From Chitinophagaceae bacterium (GTDB lineage: Bacteria; Bacteroidota; Bacteroidia; Chitinophagales; Chitinophagaceae), in assembly GCA_023957155.1 (NCBI GenBank), contig JAMLHK010000001.1, forward strand, positions 186,001-250,000: a stretch of 64,000 bases of DNA, written 5' to 3'. Under the pieces are notes generated by a model that was not told the origin of the DNA, searched no databases, and was given only the letters and a program-made list of their open reading frames with translations. Made by a program: the position numbers and the translations under genes. Positions 1 through 8,496 of the stretch are shown one piece after another (position 1 is the first letter of the stretch; each line of letters begins with the position of its first letter).

Positions 1-333
1 CCTGCCGTCAAACAAAATGAAAACCGGGTAGCGCTTCAATACGGGCCATTGGTATATTGTGTGGAAGGAATAGACAACCAACCCGGTACCGGCAGCATCA
101 TTATACCTCCGGGTACCACATTTGAAACCGTATTTAATCCTTCTTTGCTGGGAGGTGTAAACACATTGGTTTTTAAAGCTCCTGTCGTAACCATAGATAA
201 GGAAGGAACTGCCGTATCTACCGTAATGAAGAAAATAACCGCCATACCTTATTTCAGCTGGAACAACCGGGGCGCCAGCGACATGCAGGTGTGGTTGCCT
301 TCCGCAGTTAAGAAAATCAGCCTTAATGAATAA
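1..333 (+). CDS. Glycoside hydrolase family 127-like protein (beta-L-arabinofuranosidase type), C-terminal fragment
   Basis: This is the last 110 codons of a gene that starts before the window; the frame is open from base 1 to a TAA at 331-333. The residues RVALQYGPLVYCVEG and the tail AIPYFSWNNRG followed by MQVWLP match the C-terminal beta-sandwich of the GH127/DUF1680 family, which usually has GPLVYC(L/V)E and IPYYAWANRG in these places. Family members remove beta-L-arabinofuranose from plant glycans, in the periplasm in Bacteroidota. The catalytic domain lies outside the window, so the substrate cannot be judged. The family call rests on recalled motifs and is moderately sure. Confidence 0.72.
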   Translation, partial: PAVKQNENRVALQYGPLVYCVEGIDNQPGTGSIIIPPGTTFETVFNPSLLGGVNTLVFKAPVVTIDKEGTAVSTVMKKITAIPYFSWNNRGASDMQVWLPSAVKKISLNE

Positions 334-397
334 AAACAGCCTGTCCCGGCGCCATCCGTAAAGCAATAAGGGGATGGGAAAGAAATGACAACGCATA

Positions 398-1558
398 ATG
401 GATATATCATACATCATCAATGAACTGGGAGAAGACAGGGAGCACTACTTTAACGCCGTAGCGCCACCCATTATACAAACCAGCAATTTCGCCTTTAAAA
501 AGGTAGAAGATATGCGCCGGCTTTTTGAAGATGAATACAGCGGCTACATCTACAGTAAAGGAATGAATCCCACCGTTGATATCCTCCGTAAAAAGTTAGC
601 GGCGCTCGACGAAGCTGAAGACTGCCTTGTATTCAATAGTGGTTCTTCGGCTATATTCGCCGCTGTGCTTGCCCATGTTAAAGCAGGTGATCATATTGTA
701 TCCGTTAAAAAACCTTATACCTGGGCACAAAAGCTGTTCAACGTGATACTACCGCGTTTTGGCATAACCACTTCTTATGTTGACGGGACACAGGTAGAAA
801 ACTTTGAAAAAGCTATTCGTCCCAACACCGCAATCATATACTTAGAATCACCCAATTCATGGAGCTTTGAATTGCAGGACCTAAAAGCGGTTGCCACATT
901 AGCCCGATCGCATGGTATTATCACCATCTGCGATAACAGCTACTGTACTCCCCTGTATCAAAAACCCATTGCATTAGGTATAGATATTGCCCTCCAATCG
1001 GCTACAAAATACATAAGCGGTCATAGTGATGTGATGGCCGGTGTTTTAACCGGCAGCCGGGAAATGATCACGAAAATATTTAAGAGCGAGTATAATACCA
1101 TCGGAAGCGGTATTTCACCATTCAATGCCTGGTTGCTGATCAGGGGATTAAGAACACTCCCGTTACGTATTCAAAAAGTAACCGAAAACACCAGGCCCGT
1201 GCTTGATTTTCTGAAAGCGCATCCCAAAGTTGAATCCGTGGTATTCCCGTTTGATGAAGAATTCCCCCAGTATATACTGGCTAAACAACAGATGAAAAAT
1301 GCCTGCGGATTGATCTCTTTTTATCTTAACGTGAAGAAAATTGAAGAAGTCGTTACATTTTGTGAAAACCTTAAGCATATCCTCATGGCGGTGAGTTGGG
1401 GTAGTTACGAATCCTTGATCATTCCCGGCTGCGCTACGGTATCCCCCGCCGAATATGATATTGGTAAAGCTTCGCATCGGATGCTGAGGCTATATGTAGG
1501 ACTGGAAGATCCGGAATATATTATCCGGGATCTTGAGCAAGCCTTAAATATTACATGA
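398..1558 (+). CDS. Cys/Met metabolism PLP-dependent enzyme (cystathionine gamma-synthase / beta-lyase family)
   Basis: The 386-residue protein has the fold-type I architecture of trans-sulfuration enzymes and the usual family length. SATKYISGHSD carries the PLP lysine at about K204, the ring-stacking aspartate is D179 in CDNSY, and SGSSAIFA near residue 81 forms the phosphate-binding loop. Family members make or cleave cystathionine, or eliminate H2S or methanethiol, in the cytoplasm. Synthase and lyase cannot be told apart from motifs here. No met gene or SAM riboswitch is visible in the 64 bases upstream. The ATG follows a weakly purine-rich leader. It stands alone between the glycosidase and the efflux genes. 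Confidence 0.88.
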   Translation: MDISYIINELGEDREHYFNAVAPPIIQTSNFAFKKVEDMRRLFEDEYSGYIYSKGMNPTVDILRKKLAALDEAEDCLVFNSGSSAIFAAVLAHVKAGDHIVSVKKPYTWAQKLFNVILPRFGITTSYVDGTQVENFEKAIRPNTAIIYLESPNSWSFELQDLKAVATLARSHGIITICDNSYCTPLYQKPIALGIDIALQSATKYISGHSDVMAGVLTGSREMITKIFKSEYNTIGSGISPFNAWLLIRGLRTLPLRIQKVTENTRPVLDFLKAHPKVESVVFPFDEEFPQYILAKQQMKNACGLISFYLNVKKIEEVVTFCENLKHILMAVSWGSYESLIIPGCATVSPAEYDIGKASHRMLRLYVGLEDPEYIIRDLEQALNIT

Positions 1559-1563
1559 AGGGT

Positions 1564-1594
1564 TTTGACAAATGTTTTTTTAGTTGAATATTTG
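1564..1594 (+). promoter_or_regulatory. Promoter of the tolC-adaptor pair
   Basis: TTTG at 1564-1567 is separated by 19 bases from AATATTTG at 1587-1594. This is the Bacteroidota -33/-7 layout, with one mismatch to TAnnTTTG. The expected start of transcription near 1600 leaves a leader of about 66 bases before the ATG at 1667. Confidence 0.55.
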
Positions 1595-1666
1595 TAGTAT
1601 GAACAGGTAGCTTAGGTCTTTTATGTAAGTGCTGCTCATCTGCTACGGATATTATAAATTTTATTC

Positions 1667-3127
1667 ATGAGAAAACTATTATACTGGCTGGTTGTACTCA
1701 CAGCCTTTGCGTCTAACCCAAATGTCACCGCTCAAACTTCTGTAAAATGGGACCTGCGCCGTTGTGTGGAATATGCTTTAACCAATAATATTTCTGTAAG
1801 ACAGGCTGATATACAGGCACGCTTTTCCGCTATCGTTCTAAAACAAAGCAGGCTCCAGCAAATACCTTCCCTTAACTTTTCCGGCAATCATGGTTTTTCA
1901 TTCGGACGCTCATTAGATTACTCCACAAACGTATATACGGACAATAATGTGATGTATGAGCAAATGGGCCTAAACAGCCAGGTAAGTTTATTTAACTGGA
2001 ACAGTCAGCGTAACATCATAAAATCGAATGATTACAGTTACCAGGCCGATATGGCTGCAATTGACAAAGCAAAAAATGATATTGCATTGAATGTGGCAAG
2101 GCAGTACCTGCTGGTTCTGCTGGATATGGAACAGGCTGCGGTAACAGGTATACAACTCAAACAAAGCCAGGCGCAATATGTCAACACTAGGAAACAGGTT
2201 GATGCAGGCGCCCTGCCCGAATTAAATGCCGCAGAGATGGAAGCACAGGTTGCCAGGGACAGCGCCAACCTGATCGGCACCGAAACACAGATAGAAATAG
2301 ACAAGCTCACCCTGAAAGCATTGATCAACCTTCCTGCAGATGCCGCTTTTGACCTGGAAGTCCCCCCGGTGGAACAAATACCGGTGGATAACATTCTGGA
2401 AACCTCTCCTGCGGTGATCTATGATATGGCCATCCGGTCGCAGCCACAAATTAAAGTCAATAACCTGCGTTTACTGGCGGCTCAAAAAAACTATGAAGCC
2501 GCAAAAGGAAGACAATATCCTTCTATCTCGTTATTCGGACAATTAGGTACCGCATTTAACAGCTCGTTTAAGGCGTTAAACGAAGTGCCTCTCGCCGACC
2601 AGCCCACACCGGCATACGTAATCAACGGAATGGATAAGCTATATGTATATTCACCACGTTCCGGTGTAGTTACCAGCAAAAAAAATTTCGGGCAATTATG
2701 GGACGGATATGGTAACCAGGTAAAAAACAATTTCGGACAAGGGATCGGGATCGGCGTAAGTGTTCCCCTCTTCAACGGGTGGTCGGCAAAAGCCAATATA
2801 GAAAAAGCAAAATGGGATATCAAAAGCAAATCCTTAGCTATAGAACAGGATACGCTGCAGTTAAAGCAGGATATTTACGCTGCATATAACCAGGCCCTGG
2901 GGTCTTTTCATACGTATAAGGCAAGACAAAAAGAGGTTACCATTGCAGAGCGCTCATTTGAGCTTGCATCTAAACGATACGATATAGGCGCCATGCAAAC
3001 CATTGAATGGCTTACCAATCAAAGCAATTTATACAATGCCCGAATCAATAAACTGATAGCCCAATACGACTTTGTATTTAAGATGAAGGTGCTTGAATTT
3101 TATAAGGGTCAGGGTATCAGACTTTAA
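1667..3127 (+). CDS. TolC family outer-membrane efflux channel
   Basis: The 486-residue protein begins with a clear signal peptide (MRKLLYWLVVLTAFASNPNVTAQ). It shows the duplicated TolC pattern: long alanine/glutamine-rich helices such as NAAEMEAQVARDSANL, and strand segments near GIGIGVSVPLFNGW that start the second repeat. TolC trimers form the outer-membrane duct of tripartite exporters. The gene lies 17 bp before a periplasmic adaptor gene, so the two are very likely co-transcribed. No inner-membrane pump follows, so the energising partner must be encoded elsewhere. Confidence 0.92.
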   Translation: MRKLLYWLVVLTAFASNPNVTAQTSVKWDLRRCVEYALTNNISVRQADIQARFSAIVLKQSRLQQIPSLNFSGNHGFSFGRSLDYSTNVYTDNNVMYEQMGLNSQVSLFNWNSQRNIIKSNDYSYQADMAAIDKAKNDIALNVARQYLLVLLDMEQAAVTGIQLKQSQAQYVNTRKQVDAGALPELNAAEMEAQVARDSANLIGTETQIEIDKLTLKALINLPADAAFDLEVPPVEQIPVDNILETSPAVIYDMAIRSQPQIKVNNLRLLAAQKNYEAAKGRQYPSISLFGQLGTAFNSSFKALNEVPLADQPTPAYVINGMDKLYVYSPRSGVVTSKKNFGQLWDGYGNQVKNNFGQGIGIGVSVPLFNGWSAKANIEKAKWDIKSKSLAIEQDTLQLKQDIYAAYNQALGSFHTYKARQKEVTIAERSFELASKRYDIGAMQTIEWLTNQSNLYNARINKLIAQYDFVFKMKVLEFYKGQGIRL

Positions 3128-3144
3128 TTTCTAAATGACAATAC

Positions 3145-4551
3145 ATGAATAAAAAACTGCTGTGGATCATTATCAGCCTTGCGGCACTGGTTATATTACT
3201 GATCGTGTTGAAAAAGAACGGGCTGATTGGAAAAGAAGAAGGTATCAAAGTATCAGCGGAGAAAGTTATTCGCAGAGACATTACGGAAATTGTTACAGCA
3301 AGCGGTAAAGTATACCCGGAAATAGAAGTGAAGATCAGCCCGGACGTTTCGGGTGAAATAACAGAGCTTAATGTGGAAGAAGGCGATAGCGTTAGAAAGG
3401 GGCAGGTGCTGGCACGTATCTATGCCGATATATATGCTACCCAGCGGGATCAGGCCGCGGCACAGGTTTCGGGACAGCGCTCACAGGTATCTAATGCCCA
3501 GGCCCAACTGGAAGCGCTGAAATCTTCCCTGGAATTAGCTAAACTTACCTATAACCGGCAAAAGCAACTGCTTGATGATCGCGTCATTTCAAGAGCCGAA
3601 TTTGAACAGGCTGATAATACGCTGAAAACCGCCCAGGCAAATTATGACGCTGCCCTGCAGAGTGTTCGCGGCAGCCAGGCACAGGTGCAAAGTGCAACAG
3701 CAAACCTGCAAAAAGCAAATAAAGACCTGAGCCGGACCGCCCTCATATCACCCATGACAGGCGTTGTATCCCTGCTAAATGTAAAAAAAGGAGAAAGAGT
3801 GGTAGGTAACTCCATGATGGCAGGAACGGAAATGATGCGCATAGCCGACATCAGCGTATTTGAAATAAGAGTGGAGGTGGGGGAAAACGATATACAGAAA
3901 GTTGACATCGGTGACACGGCTCTTATTGAAGTTGATGCATATAATAACCGGAAGTTTAAAGGTATCGTTACTCAAATTGCCAGCAGTCAGAAAGGAGCTG
4001 CTTCGCAAAGTTCCGCCTCATTAAGTTCCAGTAACGATGTGAGCAACTACGAAGTAAGAATCCGCATTCTCCGCGACTCTTATGCTGATTTGATTGATCC
4101 TTCAAAACCGAGGAAATTTCCTTTCCGCCCGGGTATGAGCGCCAGCGCCGACATCCAGACCAAAACACACAGCAGCGTGCTTTCCATACCGATCAATGCC
4201 GTTACCACACGCGACAAACAGGATACGGCAAGTGAAGGATCAAAGGGAAAGGAAGGGAAAAAAGCAGGGCGGCTGACTACGGCGAACAACGACACAGATA
4301 ACACCAACTCCTTCAACAGCACATCAGAGGATCTGCTGGAAGTTGTGTTCGTAAGGCAAGGTGATAATACGGTAAAGCTGGTACCGGTAAAAACAGGTAT
4401 CCAGGACATCAACAATATTGAGATCACAGACGGGCTGAAAGAAGGCGATGAAGTTATCACAGGACCTTATACCATCGTAAGTAAAACCCTCAGAAATAAA
4501 ACAAAAGTAAAAGTAGTACCGAGGAATGAGCTGTTTGAAATAAAACAATAA
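3145..4551 (+). CDS. Efflux RND/MacA-type periplasmic adaptor (membrane fusion protein)
   Basis: The 468-residue protein has one N-terminal membrane anchor (residues about 5-22), then a biotinyl-lipoyl-like half (KISPDVSGEITELNVEEGDSV, 60-80), a coiled-coil hairpin rich in Q, A and K (about 95-180), and the second lipoyl half (TALISPMTGVVSLLNVKKGERV). Beta-barrel and membrane-proximal domains follow. A hydrophilic Ser/Asn/Thr/Lys stretch at about 355-395 is longer than in typical MacA proteins. Adaptors bridge an inner-membrane pump to TolC. The preceding gene is a TolC homologue, but no MacB or RND pump follows; the next gene is gpsA. Confidence 0.92.
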   Translation: MNKKLLWIIISLAALVILLIVLKKNGLIGKEEGIKVSAEKVIRRDITEIVTASGKVYPEIEVKISPDVSGEITELNVEEGDSVRKGQVLARIYADIYATQRDQAAAQVSGQRSQVSNAQAQLEALKSSLELAKLTYNRQKQLLDDRVISRAEFEQADNTLKTAQANYDAALQSVRGSQAQVQSATANLQKANKDLSRTALISPMTGVVSLLNVKKGERVVGNSMMAGTEMMRIADISVFEIRVEVGENDIQKVDIGDTALIEVDAYNNRKFKGIVTQIASSQKGAASQSSASLSSSNDVSNYEVRIRILRDSYADLIDPSKPRKFPFRPGMSASADIQTKTHSSVLSIPINAVTTRDKQDTASEGSKGKEGKKAGRLTTANNDTDNTNSFNSTSEDLLEVVFVRQGDNTVKLVPVKTGIQDINNIEITDGLKEGDEVITGPYTIVSKTLRNKTKVKVVPRNELFEIKQ

Positions 4552-4555
4552 GACG

Positions 4556-4610
4556 CTCATTCGTGATTTGCAACGCAGCATTTGAAACCCGGATAAAAAA
4601 CTCATTCGTG
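4556..4610 (+). repeat. 10-bp direct repeat in front of gpsA
   Basis: CTCATTCGTG occurs at 4556-4565 and again at 4601-4610, 45 bp apart, in the short space between the adaptor gene and the gpsA promoter. It may be a protein-binding site or chance. Confidence 0.3.
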
Positions 4611-4619
4611 TTTAAGGCC

Positions 4620-4627
4620 TACTTTTG
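4620..4627 (+). promoter_or_regulatory. -7 box of gpsA
   Basis: TACTTTTG fits TAnnTTTG exactly and lies 18 bp before the ATG at 4646. I see no good -33 element at the usual spacing. Confidence 0.45.
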
Positions 4628-4645
4628 AGGTTCAAATTTCTTTTT

Positions 4646-5683
4646 ATGCAGTTTGGTATTATTGGCAGCGGAAGCTGGGGAACAGCGCTCGCAAAGATGC
4701 TTACAGACAATGGAATACGTATCAACTGGTGTGTGCGTAATGAAACGATAGCAAAACATCTTGTAAAAAGATCACACAATCCCAATTATCTGCAATCGGT
4801 ATCTTTTAATACCGGCCAGCTTTCCATCTTTACGCATCCCCGGCAGGCTATTGCCGCATCCGACCATATCGTTATCGTAACCCCGTCTGCCTATGTAATA
4901 CCCCTGTTTGCAGGTGTAACGGCAAAAGAACTGGCCGGGAAAAAAATAATATCCGCCGTTAAAGGCATCCTGCCCCAGCAAAACCTTTTACTGAATGATT
5001 ACCTGAAAAAAAAGTTTAATTTTTCCATTGACCATTATTTTACCATCATGGGGCCCTGCCATGCCGAAGAAGTAGCTTCGGAACGATTGTCCTATCTCAC
5101 CTTTTCCGGAACCAGACAGGTGTCTACAAAAGCCATAGCATCCTGTTTTGCCACACCCTATATCAATACCATTATAAATAATGATGTATACGGTGTGCAA
5201 TATGCCGCCATACTCAAAAATATCTATGCAGTAGCCGCAGGCATGGCGCACGGGCTGGGGTATGGCGACAATTTCTTAAGTGTGCTTATTGCAAACTGTG
5301 CCGATGAAATGGCGGGCTTTTTACGTAAAGCCGGTATCAGGAACATCAGCGTGGGTACCCATACTGCCACCGGTATCCTTAAAGCAAAAAAATCACCCAA
5401 TTATGCCGCATCGGTATACTTGGGAGATTTGCTGGTGACCTGCTACTCGCTGTTTAGCCGCAACCGGACTTTCGGCGCCATGATCGGCAAGGGTCATTCG
5501 GTACAATCTACCCAAACAGAAATGAAAATGGTGGCAGAAGGCTATAATGCATCCCGTAGCATTTACGAGCTCAATAAAGAAGTAGGCGCTGTGATGCCTA
5601 TTGCCGGGAATATATACCAGGTATTATGGAAAAAACTATCTCCCCGCATTGCTTTTAAACAGATCGAAGACAGCCTGGTATAA
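4646..5683 (+). CDS. gpsA: NAD(P)H-dependent glycerol-3-phosphate dehydrogenase
   Basis: The enzyme reduces dihydroxyacetone phosphate to sn-glycerol 3-phosphate, the backbone precursor of phospholipids, in the cytoplasm. The N-terminus MQFGIIGSGSWGTALAKML holds the Rossmann motif GxGxxG. ISAVKGI and IMGPCHAEEV are conserved substrate-pocket segments, and ILKNIYAVAAGMAHGLGYGDN is the C-terminal helical-domain signature. The product is 345 residues from the ATG at 4646. An in-frame TTG at 4625 would add seven residues but overlaps the -7 box, so I reject it. The gene ends three bases before the convergent HAD gene. Confidence 0.95.
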   Translation: MQFGIIGSGSWGTALAKMLTDNGIRINWCVRNETIAKHLVKRSHNPNYLQSVSFNTGQLSIFTHPRQAIAASDHIVIVTPSAYVIPLFAGVTAKELAGKKIISAVKGILPQQNLLLNDYLKKKFNFSIDHYFTIMGPCHAEEVASERLSYLTFSGTRQVSTKAIASCFATPYINTIINNDVYGVQYAAILKNIYAVAAGMAHGLGYGDNFLSVLIANCADEMAGFLRKAGIRNISVGTHTATGILKAKKSPNYAASVYLGDLLVTCYSLFSRNRTFGAMIGKGHSVQSTQTEMKMVAEGYNASRSIYELNKEVGAVMPIAGNIYQVLWKKLSPRIAFKQIEDSLV

Positions 5684-5686
5684 CCA

Positions 5687-6301
5687 TTACCAGTCAATAT
5701 CAAGAACAGACATGCCGGGTTTAACATGTATTCCGTGTAAGCCGGCGGATCGGGCACCTTCTATATTGATCATGGAATCATCTATAAAAACCGTTTTGGA
5801 CGGATCGAGCTGATTTTCTTTGATGATATACGCATAGGATGCTTTGTCAGGCTTGCGCATACGCAGCAGGTGAGAATAATACGCTCTCTCAAAATGGTCG
5901 TCAAAAGCGCTTCCGCCAAACGCATCCCTGTACATTTTCCTGAAAGTGGTTAAATGCAACGCGTTGGTATTGCTGAAAAGAAACAACCGGTATTTATTTT
6001 TTAACCGGTTTAACAAGGCTATCCGCTCTTCAGGAAAATATCCCAGCATGGCATTCCATGCCGTTATCAGCTGCTCATCGGATAAAGACAGGCCGGACAG
6101 GTTCCTTAAGGCGTTTAAAAATTCTTCATCAGCAATTGCTCCCACCTCATATTCCTTAAAAAAAGAAGACACATTTCCACTGCGAAAAAGCGCATTGTAA
6201 TCTTTTACTCCCAAATCCGTAAAATATTGCTCGGCACGGGGCATATCTAAGGTCAGGATTACACCGCCTAAATCGAAGATCAGGTTTTCTATATTTTGCA
6301 T
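5687..6301 (-). CDS. HAD-superfamily hydrolase (subfamily IA, YihX-like phosphatase)
   Basis: The 204-residue protein starts with NLIFDLGGVILTLD (HAD motif I, nucleophile Asp in FDLGG). It continues with LFSNTN (motif II), RMRKPDKASY (motif III lysine) and VFIDDSMINIEGA (motif IV acid pair). In this subfamily the second motif-I aspartate is often replaced by glycine, as here. Relatives dephosphorylate sugar phosphates such as glucose 1-phosphate; the substrate here is unknown. It is the last gene of a minus-strand run, 50 bp after the SGNH hydrolase, and is convergent with gpsA. Confidence 0.88.
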   Translation of the reverse strand: MQNIENLIFDLGGVILTLDMPRAEQYFTDLGVKDYNALFRSGNVSSFFKEYEVGAIADEEFLNALRNLSGLSLSDEQLITAWNAMLGYFPEERIALLNRLKNKYRLFLFSNTNALHLTTFRKMYRDAFGGSAFDDHFERAYYSHLLRMRKPDKASYAYIIKENQLDPSKTVFIDDSMINIEGARSAGLHGIHVKPGMSVLDIDW

Positions 6302-6351
6302 ACCCTAAAAATACGGAGAATTTCATCTCATGAGATAACACCGCGCATTCC

Positions 6352-7017
6352 CTATTTTAAATAAGGGGCTATCGCTTTCTGCCATATCGCATAACCATTG
6401 CTGTTCATGTGCAGCATATCCTTAATAAATAACTCTTTCTCCGGCTTCCCTTTCTCATCCAGCATTAAGTGATACACATCAACGAACACGGCTTTTTTTT
6501 GCTTTCTTAAAAATTCGGCTATAGCCCTGTTACCCGCATCCATTTTATGCATCAGGTGTTCACGGCTGGGACTGGGTTTCATAGAGATATACAACACCGG
6601 GATTTTAGGATATCGTTGCCGGATCAGCGTGAAAAGGGTAATAAACCGCCGGGTAACGGTTACCGCACTTACGGTATCGGAAGCAGCCAGATCATTTTCC
6701 CCGCAATAGATAACCACCTGTTTGGGATCATAAGCAAAAACAATATCATCCGCGTAACGGATCAGATCGGGTAAGGTAGAACCGCCGAATCCACGATTAA
6801 TGATGGTATGAGCCGGGAAATATTCCTGCACATCTTTCCACATGGTAAATGATGAACTGCCAATGAACAGTACGGCACGCTCGGGAGGAACCCGGACACG
6901 ATCAAGCTTCCTGAACTGCTGAATATCATTATAGAATGCAGGTTGCTGCGCCTGTACAGGAGTAAATGCTAATACAAGAAAAAATACAATAATGGTCCCC
7001 GCTATACTTTTCATCAT
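6352..7017 (-). CDS. Secreted SGNH/GDSL hydrolase
   Basis: From the ATG at 7017 the product has 221 residues and a signal peptide (MMKSIAG, then a hydrophobic run ending VQAQ). Block I is LFIGSSSF with the likely nucleophile serine, block III is YCGENDL, and the catalytic Asp/His pair lies in DMLHMN near the C-terminus. These match the SGNH fold of esterases and acetylhydrolases acting on glycans or lipids outside the cytoplasm. A TTG 33 bases upstream is open but would bury the signal peptide, so I reject it. It lies 40 bp after the haem-LRR gene and is probably part of that operon. Confidence 0.87.
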   Translation of the reverse strand: MMKSIAGTIIVFFLVLAFTPVQAQQPAFYNDIQQFRKLDRVRVPPERAVLFIGSSSFTMWKDVQEYFPAHTIINRGFGGSTLPDLIRYADDIVFAYDPKQVVIYCGENDLAASDTVSAVTVTRRFITLFTLIRQRYPKIPVLYISMKPSPSREHLMHKMDAGNRAIAEFLRKQKKAVFVDVYHLMLDEKGKPEKELFIKDMLHMNSNGYAIWQKAIAPYLK

Positions 7018-7057
7018 ATAATTATACGATAACAAAAATGTGAACCGCAACGGCTCC

Positions 7058-8473
7058 TTATTTCACCTGCGTTACCAGGGTAGTATCCCCTTCCAGAACG
7101 GGAAGGTAATATCCCCCGGTATCTAATATGGCTTTAGGAAATGCCTGTTTGAGTTGCGGCCAGTTTGCAGCATTAATACCTGTTTTATAGAAATAGACAG
7201 ACCGCAGATCAGGCAATTGCCTGAGTGACAGTAATCCATCAGCTGTAACTTTTGTGCCTGCAATATTCAGGTATTGCAGCCGGCTTAGTGACTGCAGGGC
7301 GGATAGTCCCTTATCGGTGATCTGTGTATTATCCAGGTGTAGCCGGGTTAGCACAGGCAACCCGCCGATAATATGCATTGCGCTATCGCCAATAGCCGTA
7401 TTATTCAGCTTCAGCCATACCAGCTGGGAAGCTATAGGTTCTAATAATTTCAAATCGTGATCACCTATGCTCTTTGAGGCGAGAAAATTCACAGACAAAT
7501 AGTTACTGCCTTCCGCCACAGGTACCACGGTAACACCGATCTCCTTTAATTTATTTAGCGCCTGTTCCGGTGCCTTAGCAACAGGCTGCTCCGGAACATC
7601 CGGTTTTACCGGATCCTGTATCTGGTCTTGTTGTAAAGCAAGAAGCAACGGCTTAATATGCTCTTCCTGTGGTAATGCTTTTACCGGCTGATCAAAACCG
7701 GCGCCGCTACTGATCCACCAGTGTACCAAAGCAATTTCCGCTTCCGAAGGCTGCGGCTTCCCCTTGGGAGGCATGTGCTCTTTTTCCAGCATATCAAGCA
7801 CCATTCTTGTATATAGCTCACTTTCTTCACTATTACCGGGCACCAGCGCTTTGGCATCCTTGCCTCCCTTTTCTATAGCTTCTTTACTATCCAGTCTTAA
7901 TTTACCTTTTTGCTTTGAGGGTCCATGACAGCTATAACATTTATTCTGTAATATGGGTTGAATAATGTCGTCATACGCCATCGCCTCCTGTACATCAGGA
8001 ATAATTTTTCTGATTTCCTTCACGTTGCTTTCTTCGTCCCCTCCAAACGCCAGGTATCCCTCACCGTGCGTGAGTGTACCGCCCAGGTGGCCGGTAATAA
8101 AAAGAAGGATCAGCAATATCACCGAAAGAAGATAAGGCAGCCTTCCTTGTGGCAGAAGCGGAATCTTTTTTATATAAATGAGGTAATACAGGGTAGCAAC
8201 CAACGCCACACCTATCCCCATCCAGCGATGGCGGTCCAGCAGGTCCGGATCATACTCACCATCCATACCCAGTAACCATCCGCTGATACAGGAAAAAACA
8301 GCACTAACAGCACCGAGCAATAAAGTAACGGATACAGCAGGGCGAATGGCATGAAAGGCTTGCTTTTTACTGATCCAGTGCAGCAGAACACCCATGATCA
8401 AAATACCAATAGGCAAATGCACCAGTAAAGGGTGAAACCGGCCAAGGAAAACTGAAATGCTAAGTAATATCAT
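7058..8473 (-). CDS. Membrane-anchored planctomycete-type cytochrome c protein with leucine-rich repeats
   Basis: The 471-residue protein has three parts. Residues 1-130 hold about four membrane segments in a DUF2231-like arrangement (FHPLLVHLPIGILIMG, then SGWLLGMDGEYD). Residues 160-265 are a planctomycete-type cytochrome c domain with haem motif C179-Y-S-C182-H183 and a distal methionine candidate in KEHMPPKGKP. Residues 345-435 carry about three leucine-rich repeats (LVWLKLNNTAIGD, LTRLHLDNTQITD, LQYLNIAGTKVT). Haem is probably attached in the periplasm. It follows the DUF1501 gene by 23 bp. Function is not established; similar proteins sit beside DUF1501 and DUF1553 proteins in Planctomycetes and Bacteroidota. 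Confidence 0.85.
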   Translation of the reverse strand: MILLSISVFLGRFHPLLVHLPIGILIMGVLLHWISKKQAFHAIRPAVSVTLLLGAVSAVFSCISGWLLGMDGEYDPDLLDRHRWMGIGVALVATLYYLIYIKKIPLLPQGRLPYLLSVILLILLFITGHLGGTLTHGEGYLAFGGDEESNVKEIRKIIPDVQEAMAYDDIIQPILQNKCYSCHGPSKQKGKLRLDSKEAIEKGGKDAKALVPGNSEESELYTRMVLDMLEKEHMPPKGKPQPSEAEIALVHWWISSGAGFDQPVKALPQEEHIKPLLLALQQDQIQDPVKPDVPEQPVAKAPEQALNKLKEIGVTVVPVAEGSNYLSVNFLASKSIGDHDLKLLEPIASQLVWLKLNNTAIGDSAMHIIGGLPVLTRLHLDNTQITDKGLSALQSLSRLQYLNIAGTKVTADGLLSLRQLPDLRSVYFYKTGINAANWPQLKQAFPKAILDTGGYYLPVLEGDTTLVTQVK

Positions 8474-8496
8474 AAATACGGAAAAATGCTAACCTT

